From contig CM061234.1 in the NCBI GenBank assembly GCA_030844895.1, positions 14,195,573-14,259,572 of the forward strand: 64,000 nucleotides of DNA. Direction: 5' to 3'. Of this stretch, positions 22,341-34,811 are shown in pieces. The number at the start of each line of letters is the position of its first letter. Position 1 is the stretch's first letter. A model generated the notes under the pieces. The model worked only from the letters and a program-made list of their open reading frames with translations, was not told the origin of the DNA and did no database searches. Position numbers and translations under genes: made by a program. Source of the DNA: Ambrosia x helenae (lineage: Eukaryota; Streptophyta; Magnoliopsida; Asterales; Asteraceae).

Positions 22341-24870
22341 ATGGCAAACACAAACATCGTTTTGCTTAAAGATCTACAAGGGTACAGAAGAAACTGTATG
22401 ATCAAAGTGAAGGTTGCAACTTTACGGCGAAAGTTGGCGAATGGTACACAAGATAAGGTCTATCGAATTGACATGATACTTATGGATGAGATGGTAATTA
22501 CTTAATTCAATTTTATTATTTTTCTTTATTAATAATATTAATATGTTATTAACTATTTGTTTTTATTAAATAATAGGGTACAATGATCTACTGCTCATGT
22601 TATAATAAGGTTTTGCATAACTTTGAACAAATGCTAAAAGTTGATGACACATTTTACATAACTAATCCATCAGTTTCTAAAGATAACACTCCAAAATATG
22701 TTAAACATGAACATAAATTGGGTTTGAGTGGTAAAACAACTGTGAAGAAGTGTCATAATTAGGAAGGTTTGAGATATAACTTCGACTTTGCAAATTTCAA
22801 GTCCATTGTGCAAAAAAAAAAAAAAAAACATGGAAAAGAACACCATAATAGGTAATTGAAAAAAGATTCACTTTATTGTCAAATTGATTTTTCTATAATT
22901 TATAAAAATATTAACACTTTGAATGTTTTTAAAGATTTTATTGGTTATGTGAAAGTTTGCTACCAACTTGGAATGGTAACAAAGAAGAATAGAGTGCAAG
23001 CTCCAAAGATTAATTTCAAACTTATTGATCTACAGTAAGTAATAAAAATTAAAATATTAGATAATATTTGCTATTTTAAATAACATTGACGTAAAATTAA
23101 CAGGAGAACCGAGGTTGAAGCAAGTTTATGGGAAGAGAAAACAATTCAAATGGAGATTTTTATGAATGACAAAAATAGAGATAAGTTTGTTTTCATTATT
23201 GTGCAATTTGGGCAAGTGAGCAAGTATGAAGGTACAGTCATCAACTATCAATATTTCTCAATTGTTATGTAAAATAAACATATGAACACAAATATTTTAT
23301 AAAACGTTTAAAATGAACAAATATTTTCTGCAATGTTGACTTTGATATATAACATATTGTATACGTAAAGATGTGGAAGTGAATAATTTATTTGAAAATT
23401 GGATATTGAATAATTTATTATCAGTGTCACAAATTGGGCCATAGACGAAACAAATAATTAAATACAATGGGCCGAATATATGTACTAAAATTTCATAAAA
23501 TAACATTTATATGTTGACAATCCATTGTCAATTGCTTCAATGGCCCATATGAGGCCCAATAGCTAAAAAATTATACAAACACCAATTATGTTTTCTAATG
23601 GGACAAATAGTTGTAATTTAAATTATGTGATTACATTTATTGATATTCATATTTAAAACAGTGTATTATTCTGTCAATTTATTATAATTTTTTTAAAAAT
23701 AGATTTATAACCTTAGATATATTTTATTATTTTTAATAACTAGTGTTTTTCTATGTAAATTGTTTATTAGGTAAAATGACTGTGTCCAACAACTTTGATG
23801 CATCAAGAGTGTTCATAAATGATGATATTGAAGAACTAATAGCCTTCAAAAAAGAGTAAAAATACATTCGTATATTATACTTAATTGTACTTGAAATTTG
23901 TTTATTATATAGTTGTTAATATTTTTTTCACAATTGTAGGTACACTGAAATTTTTTTGAGTAATGAATCTTCTACTTCTTCTGATTCAAATGTTGGTACA
24001 ATAATTGTAGAGGTATGGTGCTTGACCCGACATACCGTCTTTATTACTTGTTACTTGTTATATTATTTACTAATATTGGGGTGTGGAGGTAACCCCCTAA
24101 CTGGGCTTGGTGCCAATGGGCTATGTGCCCATATAGTTAGGGGTCCATGATGTCCGGCCCATGAAGGCCCATGAGAAACCCTATATAAGAGGTCTTCACC
24201 TCTTATTAGGGCACAAGTTATCACACATGAGATTACCCCCAGATAACACATGGCTGCCGTCGCCGCCATCACTTTTTGTGTCTGTACGTTGGACTCCATT
24301 CGTGGTTTCCTAGCAGTCACATCCACGCCCCACCTTCCCTTTCTCGCTTGCAGGTCTGGATCTCACCGGAGAAGACGAAGGCTGAGCTGTGGTTCCACTA
24401 TTCAACACCGTCGAGGCATACACTGGACAGCCGTTCCGGTTATTGTTTCTTCATTGGCGCCATCCGTGGGACTCGAACCCACGACCACGTGGTCGTGGGT
24501 TATGATTACAAGTATTGAAGATGAATTTCTAAACAATTGCACTTTCACTCTAAGTCGATACATTTCCTCAATTCTAATTGTAAGAAATCATCATTAAGAA
24601 TTTTAATTTTATTAATTAATTAGTATTACAATTTAAAATTTTTAATTAAACTGTTTTTAATTTTTTTAGGCTAAGAAAGTTATTGTTGTTGCAAACAATA
24701 ACTGAAATAGCAAATGATCTTCAATGGTATTATAAGGGGTGCAGCTATTGCAAATGCAAAATAGAGAAAGTGTTTACCTCATATGAAAAAGATGATGGAT
24801 CAACTGGTTCGAAAGAAGTTTGAACATGTACACACGTTAAGTGCAAGGGTGTTGATGTCTTTGAATAGAC
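22341..24870 (+). pseudogene. Helitron-type RPA1-like protein, decayed
   Basis: RPA1-like proteins bind single-stranded DNA through OB folds; the copies carried by plant Helitrons are thought to help transposition. Exon 1 (22341-22493) reads MANTNIVLLKDL to MILMDEM. Exon 2 begins at 22577 (GTMIYCSCYNKVL) but meets TAG at about 22,760, after which the same frame resumes (EGLRYNFDFANFKSIV) up to a poly-A tract. Later pieces are a second OB-like region (22,856-23,037, and from 23,101), a piece near 23,770 (VSNNFDASRVFINDDIEE) and one near 23,956. The C-terminal zinc-binding region (WYYKGCSYCKCKIEKVF, near 24,735) has the usual paired cysteines. A ~0.5 kb insertion interrupts it at about 24,016. 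Confidence 0.65.
24017..24511 (+). mobile_element. Small LTR-bearing insertion in the RPA1-like gene
   Basis: The RPA reading stops at GTAGAG(GTAT) near 24,013 and resumes after GTAT at 24,512-24,515. Between lie an LTR-like stretch with a TATA box (CCCTATATAAGAGG, about 24,179) and then TTGGCGCCATCCGTGGGA (about 24,455), which looks like the primer-binding region of Tat/Athila-type gypsy elements. On the minus strand the same place forms a B-box-like GGTTCGAGTCCCA, so a tRNA-derived origin is also possible. The duplication is only 4 bases, and the ends are not certain. Confidence 0.45.
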
Positions 24871-25119
24871 AAGGTTTGTTTAATAAACATACACTATTAT
24901 CTATCAACATTATTAATTCTTAATAATAAATTTCTTTTTATTATAGGGTTAGAATTTTGCTCAAGGTGAAGGATTAATGTCAAGATTAAAACAAAAAATG
25001 TGGTGTATAGGGAAATATTTAGTGATATTTGAATAAAATGTGTATTTCTTACTTTTAAATTTTAATAAAATATTTTTATTATATTTTGTTTATAGGTTTT
25101 TCTGCTCCAAATAATTGTT

Positions 25120-25157
25120 AGTTGTTGAATTGCGTGTCCACGCGAACAATAGTCTAG
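25120..25157 (+). mobile_element. Helitron 3' terminus
   Basis: A short hairpin (GCGTGTCCACGC) is followed about 10 bases later by CTAG (25154-25157) and T. It lies downstream of the plus-strand RPA1-like relic in the expected orientation, so it probably closes the Helitron that carried that gene. The matching 5' TC end, somewhere before 22.3 kb, was not found. Confidence 0.6.
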
Positions 25158-25547
25158 TAAATAAATAATATAGAATGACATTGTTGCTCATGTACTCAAA
25201 ACATGTTAACAAAGACCACAACGAGTATCAATGAGGATAGCCTTATCCCAATATACCATGTGAGATAAACATAATTACTTAAAAGTCCCCAAATATCTAT
25301 CTATCTTTATCTATATTATTTTATAAAGCATGAGGAAATGATTCTAACCAAATTTAAGTAATTACAACATATAATGCATATGGTATAATACCCTAATGAA
25401 CTTAGTAAGAGGGCAAAATAGTATTTTTATATGAATATTAAATTGTTCATGAAATAGATGTAAATAAATAATGCATGTATTAAATTAAAGGGAAGTCCAT
25501 AAGTTTTCTACAAAATAATTTAATTGTCATAATATATATATATATAT
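25158..25547. other. Spacer
   Basis: AT-rich DNA with no gene. A Helitron-like 5' start (TCTATATTATTTTATAAAGC) begins near 25,310, but no partner end can be assigned to it with confidence. Confidence 0.35.
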
Positions 25548-25636
25548 AGGATTTGGTTCAAATGAGAACATTTCCCCAAATTGAGAACTGAAAGAACCAT
25601 TCTGGGCCACACATTTCTCTAAGACAAAAAAAAAAG

Positions 25637-25669
<33 letters not shown>

Positions 25670-25931
25670 AAAAATCGTTGCTTTATATGTAAGGAAATTT
25701 TTTTTTATTTGTTTTGTATTTTTTTTCAGTATACACATGTGTATAATTGCATTATACACATATGTATAACTGAAATATACACATATGTATAGTTGAAAAA
25801 TGCTATATACACATATGTATAATTGCTATATACACATATGTATAATTGACATATACACATATGTATAAATGAAAAAAAAAATTCAAAAAAAATTAAAAAA
25901 AAAATTTCCTTGCATAAAAATGTGAGATTAA

Positions 25932-25974
<43 letters not shown>

Positions 25975-26047
25975 CCTTTATATGAAATGTGTGGCCTAGA
26001 ATGGTTCTCTCAGTTCTCAAATAGGGGTTGGTTCTCTTAGGATCCCT
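25548..26047. mobile_element. TIR MITE with TATACACATATGTATA repeats
   Basis: Imperfect terminal inverted repeats of ~70 bases flank the element; both contain GAGAACTGA(A/G)AGAACCATTCT followed by GGCC and ACACATTTC. Inside, the palindromic word TATACACATATGTATA is repeated about five times (25,735-25,870). The interior also has poly-T and poly-A tracts. The flanks are (AT)n on both sides, which hides any target duplication. Confidence 0.7.
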
Positions 26048-28045
26048 ACCATATATATATATAATTATCGATCCCTACTGATTGTGCTACTGTAATATAA
26101 CGCGAATCACAACGAAAAAAAACAAACGATCTATAAAGCTAACCGTTGCATAACAACAAAGTCGGCTAGGGTTAATTGAGGTTTATAATGATAATAAACA
26201 CTCAATAGTAATGACGATAAACACTCAACAGTTTCTAAACCGATATAACATTAATCTTGAAGTTCTTCTCATAAATTTGTATGTATAAAAAATATGAATT
26301 AAAATAAAATACAAGTTATATACTCGGAGTAATATTAAGTTAAGAAATTATATATATAATTTTCATTGAAATCTATAAAATGTAATCCTAAAGAACTTAA
26401 AAAGACTAGGAAGTAAATATCAAAATGAAATTAAATGTATATAAGTTATAGACTTAATAATTATGTGGGTAAAACTTCTTGACTTCATAAAATAAAAAGC
26501 CCAAATAAATAAATAATACAACATTTCATGTAGCGATACATAATTAGCCTTAAATAGTCAGTTTTTTTTCGATCCTATAAATTGTGATGTCAAACAAGGG
26601 GAGGAAAAACCAAGTATAGATTGTTGTTTGATCCCCTTTCAGTTTCATCATCCGTTGTCCCATGGTATTTCCACAACCACCTCACATGGATTATCAAATC
26701 CTAAAAACATTAGTAGCTACCTACGGAAAAACCAAAGTTGTACTAGACTTTTAGACCATCAAATCCCGTTGTGTGCCACCACAAAGACTCTTCAACAGCC
26801 GCGATTGTTTTCTAGGTGCAAAAAAAAGAGTTGCGTCTGATTTCATTTTAGTCTAAAAGAAGTCATTTTGTTTGATGCTAAAGCGAGGTATAATTTTTAA
26901 CTTTTGTCTTTACTTGTAAATGTCATGGTACACTGGAGTGCAGATAATTTTCAACTACTTGATTTGTTAAGATCAAGCCTTAGGACTTGGTTGTCTAATG
27001 TCTATTATAGAGAGAAAATTTCAGTAACAACTATAACATGTTTATAATTAACATGTAAATCTTAGTTCTTTTTATCATATGAGCAAAAGTTGTAGAAATC
27101 TTAGATAATTTATAAAAATAAAGCTTTTGAAAAATTTAGAAATTTCAAGAATTTGAATTTAGTTGGTTATGATAACATAATCCCCATATTGCCTATCCAC
27201 ATTAGATTTAAATAAATATTATTATGAAATTTGATTATGATAACAATATCTTTATACATCAATAATATCTTTGAATAAAAGCTATTTACGAGGTTGTGTA
27301 CATAAATATAAATGGCATGTAGGTTGTGTAACGACCTCTCATGGCACTCTCACTTCATTGACCACTTACGATTTTGTTTTTCAATTACGTATTGTCAACT
27401 CCGCTGCAACGCGAGAGCTTCACACTAGTCAAACATTAATGAACAAACAATTACTCCTTGAATCCTTTTGGTTACGCTTGCGTTATGATAATGGCGTTTG
27501 GGCCTTCCTATTCGCCTAAAAAGGCCAGGTTTCAACCCATTCTATAGACATTTTCAACGGATAAATATTGGATGATTACCAAGTACATTTTCAAATTTGA
27601 GGTTTGCAAGTAAATAGTGTTTTGGTTTTACGCCATTAAAAAATGTGATGATGGAATTTGAAACTCTTTCCATGTGCAACCCGAACTCGATCTTCTTTTA
27701 ATACAGGTCAACCCAAACTTGACCCAGCTTTTTAACAGGCTTTGTTAGTTGACCCAAACCTATTTTTTTCGTGCATGTTCAGGTCAGGTTTCGAATCGTG
27801 CCAAAAATTGTCGTCTCTAGTTCCATGTAACATCAATTCCATAATATTCTTTCAATAACCTATTTATGAATTTGTTAAAGTTATACAACATAAGCTAAAT
27901 TACGAGTGGACCCATAATATCTAGAAGGATGTCCGTACGGTTGAAAACACAAACATCAATAATCATATAATATGTTATTATGTTTTACATTTAAAAAAGT
28001 TGTAACAATATCATATTTAAATTAAGAAGTCGTTCTTAATATATA
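26048..28045. other. Spacer, no gene recognised
   Basis: About 2 kb of AT-rich sequence. The short open readings at 26,628-26,840 and 27,271-27,519 show no family motif or splice logic. A possible old Helitron end (CCGCTGCAACGCGAGAG, then CTAGT) lies at about 27,400-27,433. Confidence 0.4.
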
Positions 28046-28085
28046 CTAGTGGAGTTCTCGCGCGTATTGACGCGCGTTCGCTGTC
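28046..28085 (-). mobile_element. Helitron 3' terminus (minus orientation)
   Basis: On the minus strand a hairpin (CGCGCGTCAATACGCGCG) is followed by AGAACTCCA and CTAG, with the next base T. The DNA just to its right (28,090-28,240) is related to 30,190-30,380, so the body of this element appears split by the plus-strand Helitron at 28,235. Confidence 0.55.
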
Positions 28086-28668
28086 ATTATTGTTTTGGTT
28101 TATTATGGTACCAATGCGACAATCTGGAAAAAAAATATAAAATGCCAGTCGCAAATCCATGAACCTATGATCCTAATTAAGGAATGCACCTCATACCACT
28201 ACACCACAAAACCAACTTGTGTTTTATTGTGAAATCTATACATATAATAAACCAAAGCCATTTTAATGACATGGCATTCAAAGAGGATATTCTCTTCATT
28301 GAGTGTGCCATGTGTCATCCCATGTGGCAAGGACTTTATTTTAGAAAAATAATAATTTAAAATTTAAAAACAAAATTAGATTTTTATCTCTAATGTTTTA
28401 TCCCATAACTTTTAAATGTTAATATCTTTTATATACGAGATTTTTTAAAGAAAAAAATTACACCAAATTAACGAGCGTTTTATTATCTTTCCAACGGGTA
28501 CCATGGTGCTATATAAAAAACGGAGAAAAAAACGACTATTTTTTTTGTGTGGTTTTGTTCCTATAGGAAAAAAACACAAAGTGTTTAGGTTATTCATTAA
28601 TCATGTATAGGCAAGTCATTAGTTATGTTCAAACCAGTAAATATGATTTTTATTTACAACATGTGTTA

Positions 28669-29435
28669 GACCATGTGTAATGGTTCAAGCCTCTTAGGGG
28701 CGTTTTTTGCCATGTGTACACCACGTCATCAATGGGTTTTGTAGCTAAAAATAGGTGTAGTGGTTCAAGCCCCCTTTTTGCCCCCTTCATTCATTACACA
28801 ATTATTTAATATTTTTACAATACTTATTTAATTTTTTAAATAAAATTTACACTTGAAAATACTTGATAAAAAAACCTAAATATTTCACTAAAATTTAAGA
28901 AGTTCAAAAACTAACTGGATTAAAAGGTATCTCTTTTAAATAATTATAGATTTAATTTTATAAAAATAACTCATATTTATTTTCTAAAGAAACTTCTTTT
29001 TATTTGAAATTAATGTTTATTTATTTGATTACGTATTGAATTGAAAATTAAAAAAGATAATACTTGATGAATAAAAAAGCAAACATCCATTGGTTTTCCA
29101 ACCACACAATACATAGACCCACGTGCTATTTTTATTTTATATTCACTCACACTATCACCTATACATATAATTCACTATCTCTATCTCCATCTCCATTTAT
29201 CTTTACAACCTGCAACAAATTTTCATCTAATTACCAAGTAAAGCAACAAAAAACTTGCATCTGACTTTCAGCCAAATTAACAGAAAACAACAAAAATGTG
29301 TATGGGATAGGGTGTGCATTAGGCGTTAAGTAAAAAACGCCCAGCCCCAAAAACGCCTAGAAAACGCCGAGAGGGGCGGTGTACCTGGCGTGAATTGGTT
29401 TTTTCTAAGTGGAAAACGCCCCATTACGAATGGTC
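28669..29435. mobile_element. Tourist/PIF-Harbinger MITE
   Basis: Inverted ends GACCATGTGTAATGG and GACCATTCGTAATGG bound 767 bases, flanked by a TTA direct duplication (28666-28668 and 29436-29438), the usual Harbinger target. GGGCGTTTT-type words occur just inside both ends. The 66-codon reading inside (29,064-29,264) shows no family motif. Confidence 0.85.
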
Positions 29436-29766
29436 TTAGCATTGGAGTTGTACATTATTTTAGGTTAGGTTTTAATATTAGAGTTATACATTGTTTAAGG
29501 TTATGCACTAACATTGAAGATACATTGTTAATTGTTTTAGGTTAAGTGCTACCTGAATCTTTCCTGCATGTAACTGTAAAACGCATCAGTCTATTTCAGG
29601 TGTAAAATTGATATTTCAAATTAGATTTCTTAACCCGGGACGCTCTCAGGATATATTAGTTTAAAAAAAATTGTGGGTTTGGGTCGGGCCTGGGATTAGG
29701 TGATACCCGACCCAATTACCCTTTTTTATATTAGAATATGATAACTTATGGCAGAGATTTGTTTAA

Positions 29767-29826
<60 letters not shown>
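29767..29826 (+). repeat. (AAT)n microsatellite
   Basis: About 20 uninterrupted AAT triplets inside the Helitron body. Confidence 0.95.
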
Positions 29827-29827
<1 letters not shown>

Positions 29828-30184
29828 TTCATTAATTATGTTGTCATATTAGATATTTCAACCCGGAACGCTCTCCAACAGGTAATTGCTATGTTTTCTT
29901 TTCTACCATATTCTGAAATAGCTCAAATCTTATTGTATGCAGTTAAAGACCTTTGACTGAATGTATTGGTGCTAAACAATCTTTGTCCCCTTAAAGTGCT
30001 TGGGATGTTAATATTCTGTTTTAGGTGTTGATGTTGTAAGGTGAAATGGATCTTTTGGTATATATTTTTTTAAAAGTATCTAATGTAAGTTGATATATAT
30101 GCAATTTTTATAGTTTAAATACTTCTAATTTTATTTATTTTACTTAGATTTCTCAACCCGGGACGCTCCCGGGGTATAAGCTAG

Positions 30185-32159
30185 TCAATTATATTTAATA
30201 TGAAATAATGTTGTGGAAATTACCATTAACCTAATAATGTTATGGAAACTAAAAATAAATGTTATGGAAACTAAAAATAAAATAAAATGCTTCAACCAAG
30301 TTTTGAACCCATGACCTCTCAATAAAGGAGAGCACCTCATACCACTACACTACAAAGCCAACTTATGTTTTAATGTGAAATCATTTATATTTAATATGAA
30401 ATGGTATTGCAACCCCTCCTTCAAGTCCAAAACCAGTATTTGTGCTAAAGGAAACAAAGTGAGTCATTAAGTAATGTCTAAAGGCAACTCTAATTAACCA
30501 TACTATTAAACTAAAAGAACTAACAAACAATAATGCAGCATAGGAGCGACGTATGGCTAATTTTGCAAAAAATAAAAAAAAATGAATGATCGAGTTAACT
30601 CAAAGCAGATAAAGAACGACAAATGACCGCAAAAAGTAAAAGTGAAACCATACAAAACAAATAGCTAACAAACCTTGCTACTGTATGCCGTTAACATGAA
30701 CCCAAAGATCAAATTAGCATACCTGAGATATTAAAAAGCAATCTATGTTAGTAACAGAAAGCATAGAGTCAAAACCAAACTATACACAAAACATAATTTA
30801 CAAATTCCATTCGTAACTAAAATCTTCAAGTATGACAAAAAAAAAAAAAAAAAAAAGATAGATAATACCTCAATGAACATGCTATGAATTGGTAAGCACG
30901 CTGAGTTCAACATAAAAACATAAAGAACAATCAATCACATATTCTTAACTTTTTTTTTGGTTTGCAAATCACTTTTCAATTTTCATTCATAATAAAACAA
31001 CCACTTAGATGGAATATTCCCAGGTAAATGTAGCGTTGTTGTAACTTGTAATTCAATTTTGGAAACAACTTTTCAACAGATATGATAAAGGTTTGCAAAT
31101 AACTCCACATGCCTAGTAAGAGGCCGATTTAAATGGAGATAGAACATGCAAGCCTTATCCGAGTTGCCGGAGCCTCACCGGATTTCATCAGAACCCTAAT
31201 TTCTTCGTCTAATAATCTGCTTTCACCAAGTCGGAGTTCATGAGCATTCGATTTTACTAAAAACTGACCATACAAAGGAAATTGAGCTTACCGGAGCCTT
31301 CGTCGGAGTACCGATTCCGGTTAAACCTACTCTTTGTCGTCGTGTCTCTGTTAAAACCTCCATATTTCCGCTTGCATCTCACTTTGAAACCCTAGTCCAA
31401 GGCTGTCATTTGATAGAACAAATCAAAAGCTTAAGCTAATCACGTACTTAGTCAACAAAAGTCAAGCGCAAAACATACCTGCTCAATCTCTTGCCAGTGA
31501 GTTTGTGTGTGGGTAGGTGAGTCGTCGGAGCGTTGGCCCAATTAGCGCCATCGGAGAGACCTTTTGAGGTGGGATCTGGCGTGGATATGTGTGGGTGGTT
31601 TGATGAAAGAGATAATAAACAGAAAAGTGGGTAGCAGGTGTCATACGTGTAAGCAATACACATGGAGGTGGTGTTATTTGGAACCAAACTGCAGTTAATT
31701 GAAAGAAACCATAGTTTAATTCACTATTCATCCTATTTCACTGTTCAACTTGAGTCTAAAATTATACATAGTATAATATAATTTTTGTAATAGTATTAAC
31801 AATTGAAAAAAATTATGGCCATTTAAGAATTACGAGAGGTAGTTGGGTTAAAATTCACAAAAACATTTTAGATGATTGTACCGCATACTTTAAATGTCAT
31901 ACTAGTAAAACTATCAAAATTGTGAAAAATTATAGTTTTGTATTTCTTATACTTATTACAAGAACAATAAGTGTAAATTATTTTTTTATATTTAAAAAAT
32001 AATTTGGTGATGGATAATTAAATAAAATAATATGGTTATAAGGGTTGGGTTATTGTACAAAGGCTACAAAAAATGAGAAGGGTGAGAAGCCACTAGAAAA
32101 TGACATGTGTCCAAATGATTAACAAGTGGGAGGGGTAATTTTGTCAAAAACATATGCAC
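30185..32159. other. Spacer with a possible captured 5' gene fragment
   Basis: Most of it is AT-rich and featureless. On the minus strand at about 31,410-31,137 there is a less AT-rich stretch with CTAGGGTTTC, a short methionine-initiated reading and CCG|GTAAGC donor-like sequence, resembling the 5' end of a plant gene. The rest of such a gene is not present. Confidence 0.35.
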
Positions 32160-32324
32160 ATGCAAGTCACATGCCATTTCCACCTTCATTTTTAAATGTC
32201 CGTAACTTTTTTGTACGTCATCATTTTTTTAAAAAAATTATACCATAAAATTGAGCGTCTTTTTATCTTTAATATGAGTACCATATTGTTATACTTTTGA
32301 AAAAAAAATTCAAAACCCACTTGC

Positions 32325-33735
32325 GTAAGACACAATGGAGTGTAAAACACAATGGAGTGTAAAACACAATGAACACCAATTAAATATAGGGTATAAAACA
32401 CAATCAAGAGTCTAGTAAAACACAACGGATGACATACTAAAGACACAATGAATAGAAGACTAAAACGCAATGAATATTTTTGAAAAAAAGAAGTTGAAAA
32501 CCCAGTTGAGTAAGACACAATGGATGACATATAGGCCTGTAAACGAACCGAACGTTCATGAACTGTTCGTGAACTGTTCGGCGGCGGGAAGTTCGTTTAT
32601 GTTCGTTTATTTAAATAAATGAACGAACACGAACACAATTTTTTGTTCGTTTAATTAAATGAACGAACATGAACACACGTTGTGTTCGTTCATTTATGTT
32701 CATGAACGTTCGTTTATGTTCGTTCATTTATGTTCGTTTATTTTGTTCGTTTATGTTCGTTTAATTAAACTTAGCTTTATTTTTATTATTTATTTCCTTT
32801 TGTTAAGTAACCTTCATTCATATGTTTTAAAAACTTAACCCTAACCCTAACATTCTAAACATATCACTTATTATCCGCTCTTCACGCTTCACAGCCCCAC
32901 ACTTCACAGCCGCTCTCCACCCTAACCCTAACGTTCATTTATGTTCATGAATCATTATTAACTTGTTTTTGTTTGTGTTCGTTTATATTAATCATTTGTG
33001 TTCGTTTATGTTCATGAACTGTTCGTTTAGGTTTAAATGAACGAACATAAACGAACACGAACACGACAAATTTCTTAATGAACGAACACGAACACAAAAA
33101 TGTGTTCGATTATGTGTTCGTGTTCGTGTTCGTGTTCGGTTAAAGTTAAATGAACAAACACGAACACGCCTGTGTTCGTGTTCGTTCGGTTCGTTTACAG
33201 GCCTAATGACATACTAAAGACACAATGAACAGAAGACTAAAACATAATGAATACTTTTGAAAAAAAAAGTTAAAAACCCAATTGTGTAAAACACAATGGA
33301 CGACATTATAAGGACACAATGAACAGAAGATTAAAACACAATGAATACTTTTGGAAAAAAAGTTGAAAACCCAGTTGCGTAAGACACAATGGAGATAACG
33401 TAAAACACAATGAGTACCAATTAAATATGCAATGAACAATAGGGTATAAAACACAATGAACAGTCTAATAAAACACAATGGACGACATATAAAAGACACA
33501 ATGAACAGAAGACTAAATCACAATGAATAATAGACTTAAACACAATGAACAACATAATAAAACACAATGTACACCTAAATACAAAACTCATTTGCGTAAA
33601 ACACAATAAAAAGCATACTAAAAACACAATAGACAAAGTTAAATCATGTGTAAACTAAAAAAACATAAATAACATATTTATAAAGACACATGCATACTAT
33701 AACACAATGAACGAGCAGAAGACACAGCGGAGAAG
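32325..33735 (+). repeat. ACACAATG minisatellite, split by a MITE
   Basis: Variants of (T/A)AAACACAATG(A/G)A with irregular spacers such as ACAGAAGACT run from about 32,325 to 32,523 and from 33,206 to 33,735. The longer minus-strand readings over this stretch are Cys/Phe-rich products of the repeat and are not genes. Confidence 0.85.
32532..33205. mobile_element. hAT-type MITE with 8-bp target duplication
   Basis: Ends TAGGCCTGTAAACGAACCGA and its inverse bound 674 bases, flanked by a perfect ATGACATA duplication (32524-32531 and 33206-33213), the hAT signature length. The body is built of GTTCGTTTATGTTCGTTTA-type words in both orientations, giving strong internal symmetry. Two short (CCCTAA)2-3 runs lie at about 32,838 and 32,920. 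Confidence 0.9.
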
Positions 33736-34426
33736 AAAACCCATTTAGCACAGATTTTTTTTTCAACTTTAATGTAGCAATGTGGTACTCATATTAAAGA
33801 TAAAAAACTCTCGTTAATATGGTGAAATTTTTTTGAAAAAAAAATGTCGTATGAAAAAGTTATAGACGTTTTAAAATGATTGGGGGAATTGACATGTGCA
33901 TTGCATGTGGAGAGAGAAAGTCAACAAATGTGGTTTTCTTTTATGCCCTTACTCTAATTTATTATTTATTTTTTTCAAACAAATTAATCTCAATCCTTCA
34001 AATATATGATCAATGGATCACAATCCTTCTCATCCTTCCTAGAAAAATTATCTTGTGTATTTGATCCTAACCCATAGTTATAAAAAATTAATTTAAAAGT
34101 CTTAGAATGACATCATATCTCTTAGGTCCTTCCAAAATAATAAACTAAACTCTCAATTGGTCTTAAGGTCCTATAATTCTTTGTATAAAATCTATGTTAC
34201 CTTATTAAGGAGGAGAGATGACTACATTAGTAATTTCCTATGTTTTTTAAGATGGCATATGAAAAGTTTAGTGCTTCACACCCAAAATGTCAAGAAAATT
34301 TTCCCAATAATACCCTTCTATGCAAAATCCTCTTGTACATCCCATCTCCTACTTATTATTTATTACATGGAGCAACTTTGGTGAATTCATGTGTGTATGT
34401 CACGTATGAAACAAAACGTAAAGTTA

Positions 34427-34567
34427 TTTGTATCATTTAATAGTATATATCGTTAAGTGGTAGGCGTGACCAAAGTGTTACGTGTGAGGTAAGCAAAGTT
34501 GTTTGTATCATTTAATAGTATATATCGTTAAGTGGTAGGCGTGACCAAAGTGTTACGTGTGAGGTAG
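34427..34567 (+). repeat. 75-bp tandem duplication
   Basis: The block starting TTTGTATCATTTAATAG at about 34,427 is repeated 75 bases later, with the shared segment running to GTGTGAGGTA. The two copies look identical over most of their length, so the duplication is recent. Confidence 0.85.
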
Positions 34568-34811
34568 TGTAGTCTTGAGAATAAATGTATTATGGAACTA
34601 ACCTTACGAGTTGTTGAATGGATTATTACTAGAATCCACCTAAAATCAATTTATTTCAATAATCCGTACGGATGTTATTATACTTTAGTTGAGATAAGAA
34701 TAATTATCTTATGTTGTTACAAGTATTCGTTATTTAATATATCATTTAAATAAAAAGTTTTCGATGAATTTTACGTCTTAATGAATTGATACAATTTGAT
34801 GTAGTTTTTAG

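Larger units (their letters stand above)
28235..30184 (+). mobile_element. Non-autonomous Helitron, ~1.95 kb
   Basis: The 5' end, A|TCTATACATATAATAAACC, is at 28235. The 3' end is a perfect hairpin (CCCGGGACGCTCCCGGG), then GTATAAG and CTAG at 30181-30184, followed by T. No Rep/helicase or RPA reading is present. Degenerate copies of the 3' hairpin occur inside near 29,640 and 29,862. A Tourist-type MITE and an (AAT)n run lie within it. Confidence 0.6.
32160..33915. mobile_element. Long-TIR element filled with an ACACAATG minisatellite
   Basis: Arms of about 150 bases at 32,160-32,310 and 33,760-33,915 are inverted copies of each other, including ATCTTTAATATGAGTACCA and an adjacent run of A's. 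Between the arms, about 700 bases in two blocks consist of variants of a unit built on AAAACACAATGAACAGAAGA. No transposase is present. A hAT MITE has inserted between the blocks. A related arm-like sequence occurs at about 28,380-28,530. Confidence 0.65.

Noticed and set aside
24250..24597. 115-codon plus-strand reading
   Set aside because: It crosses the LTR-like insertion and its junction with the RPA relic, so it is a chance reading.
26628..27519. Short plus-strand readings in AT-rich spacer
   Set aside because: No motif, no neighbour context and a length expected by chance.
32838..32935. Telomere-like CCCTAA runs
   Set aside because: There are only two or three units within a hAT MITE, and the plant telomere unit is normally CCCTAAA; this is not a telomere.
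33203..33636. Cys/Phe/Leu-rich minus-strand readings
   Set aside because: They arise from the ACACAATG minisatellite, not from a gene.
33206..33735. CRISPR-like array of short repeats
   Set aside because: The repeats are degenerate with irregular spacers, no cas genes are present, and the genome is a plant's.
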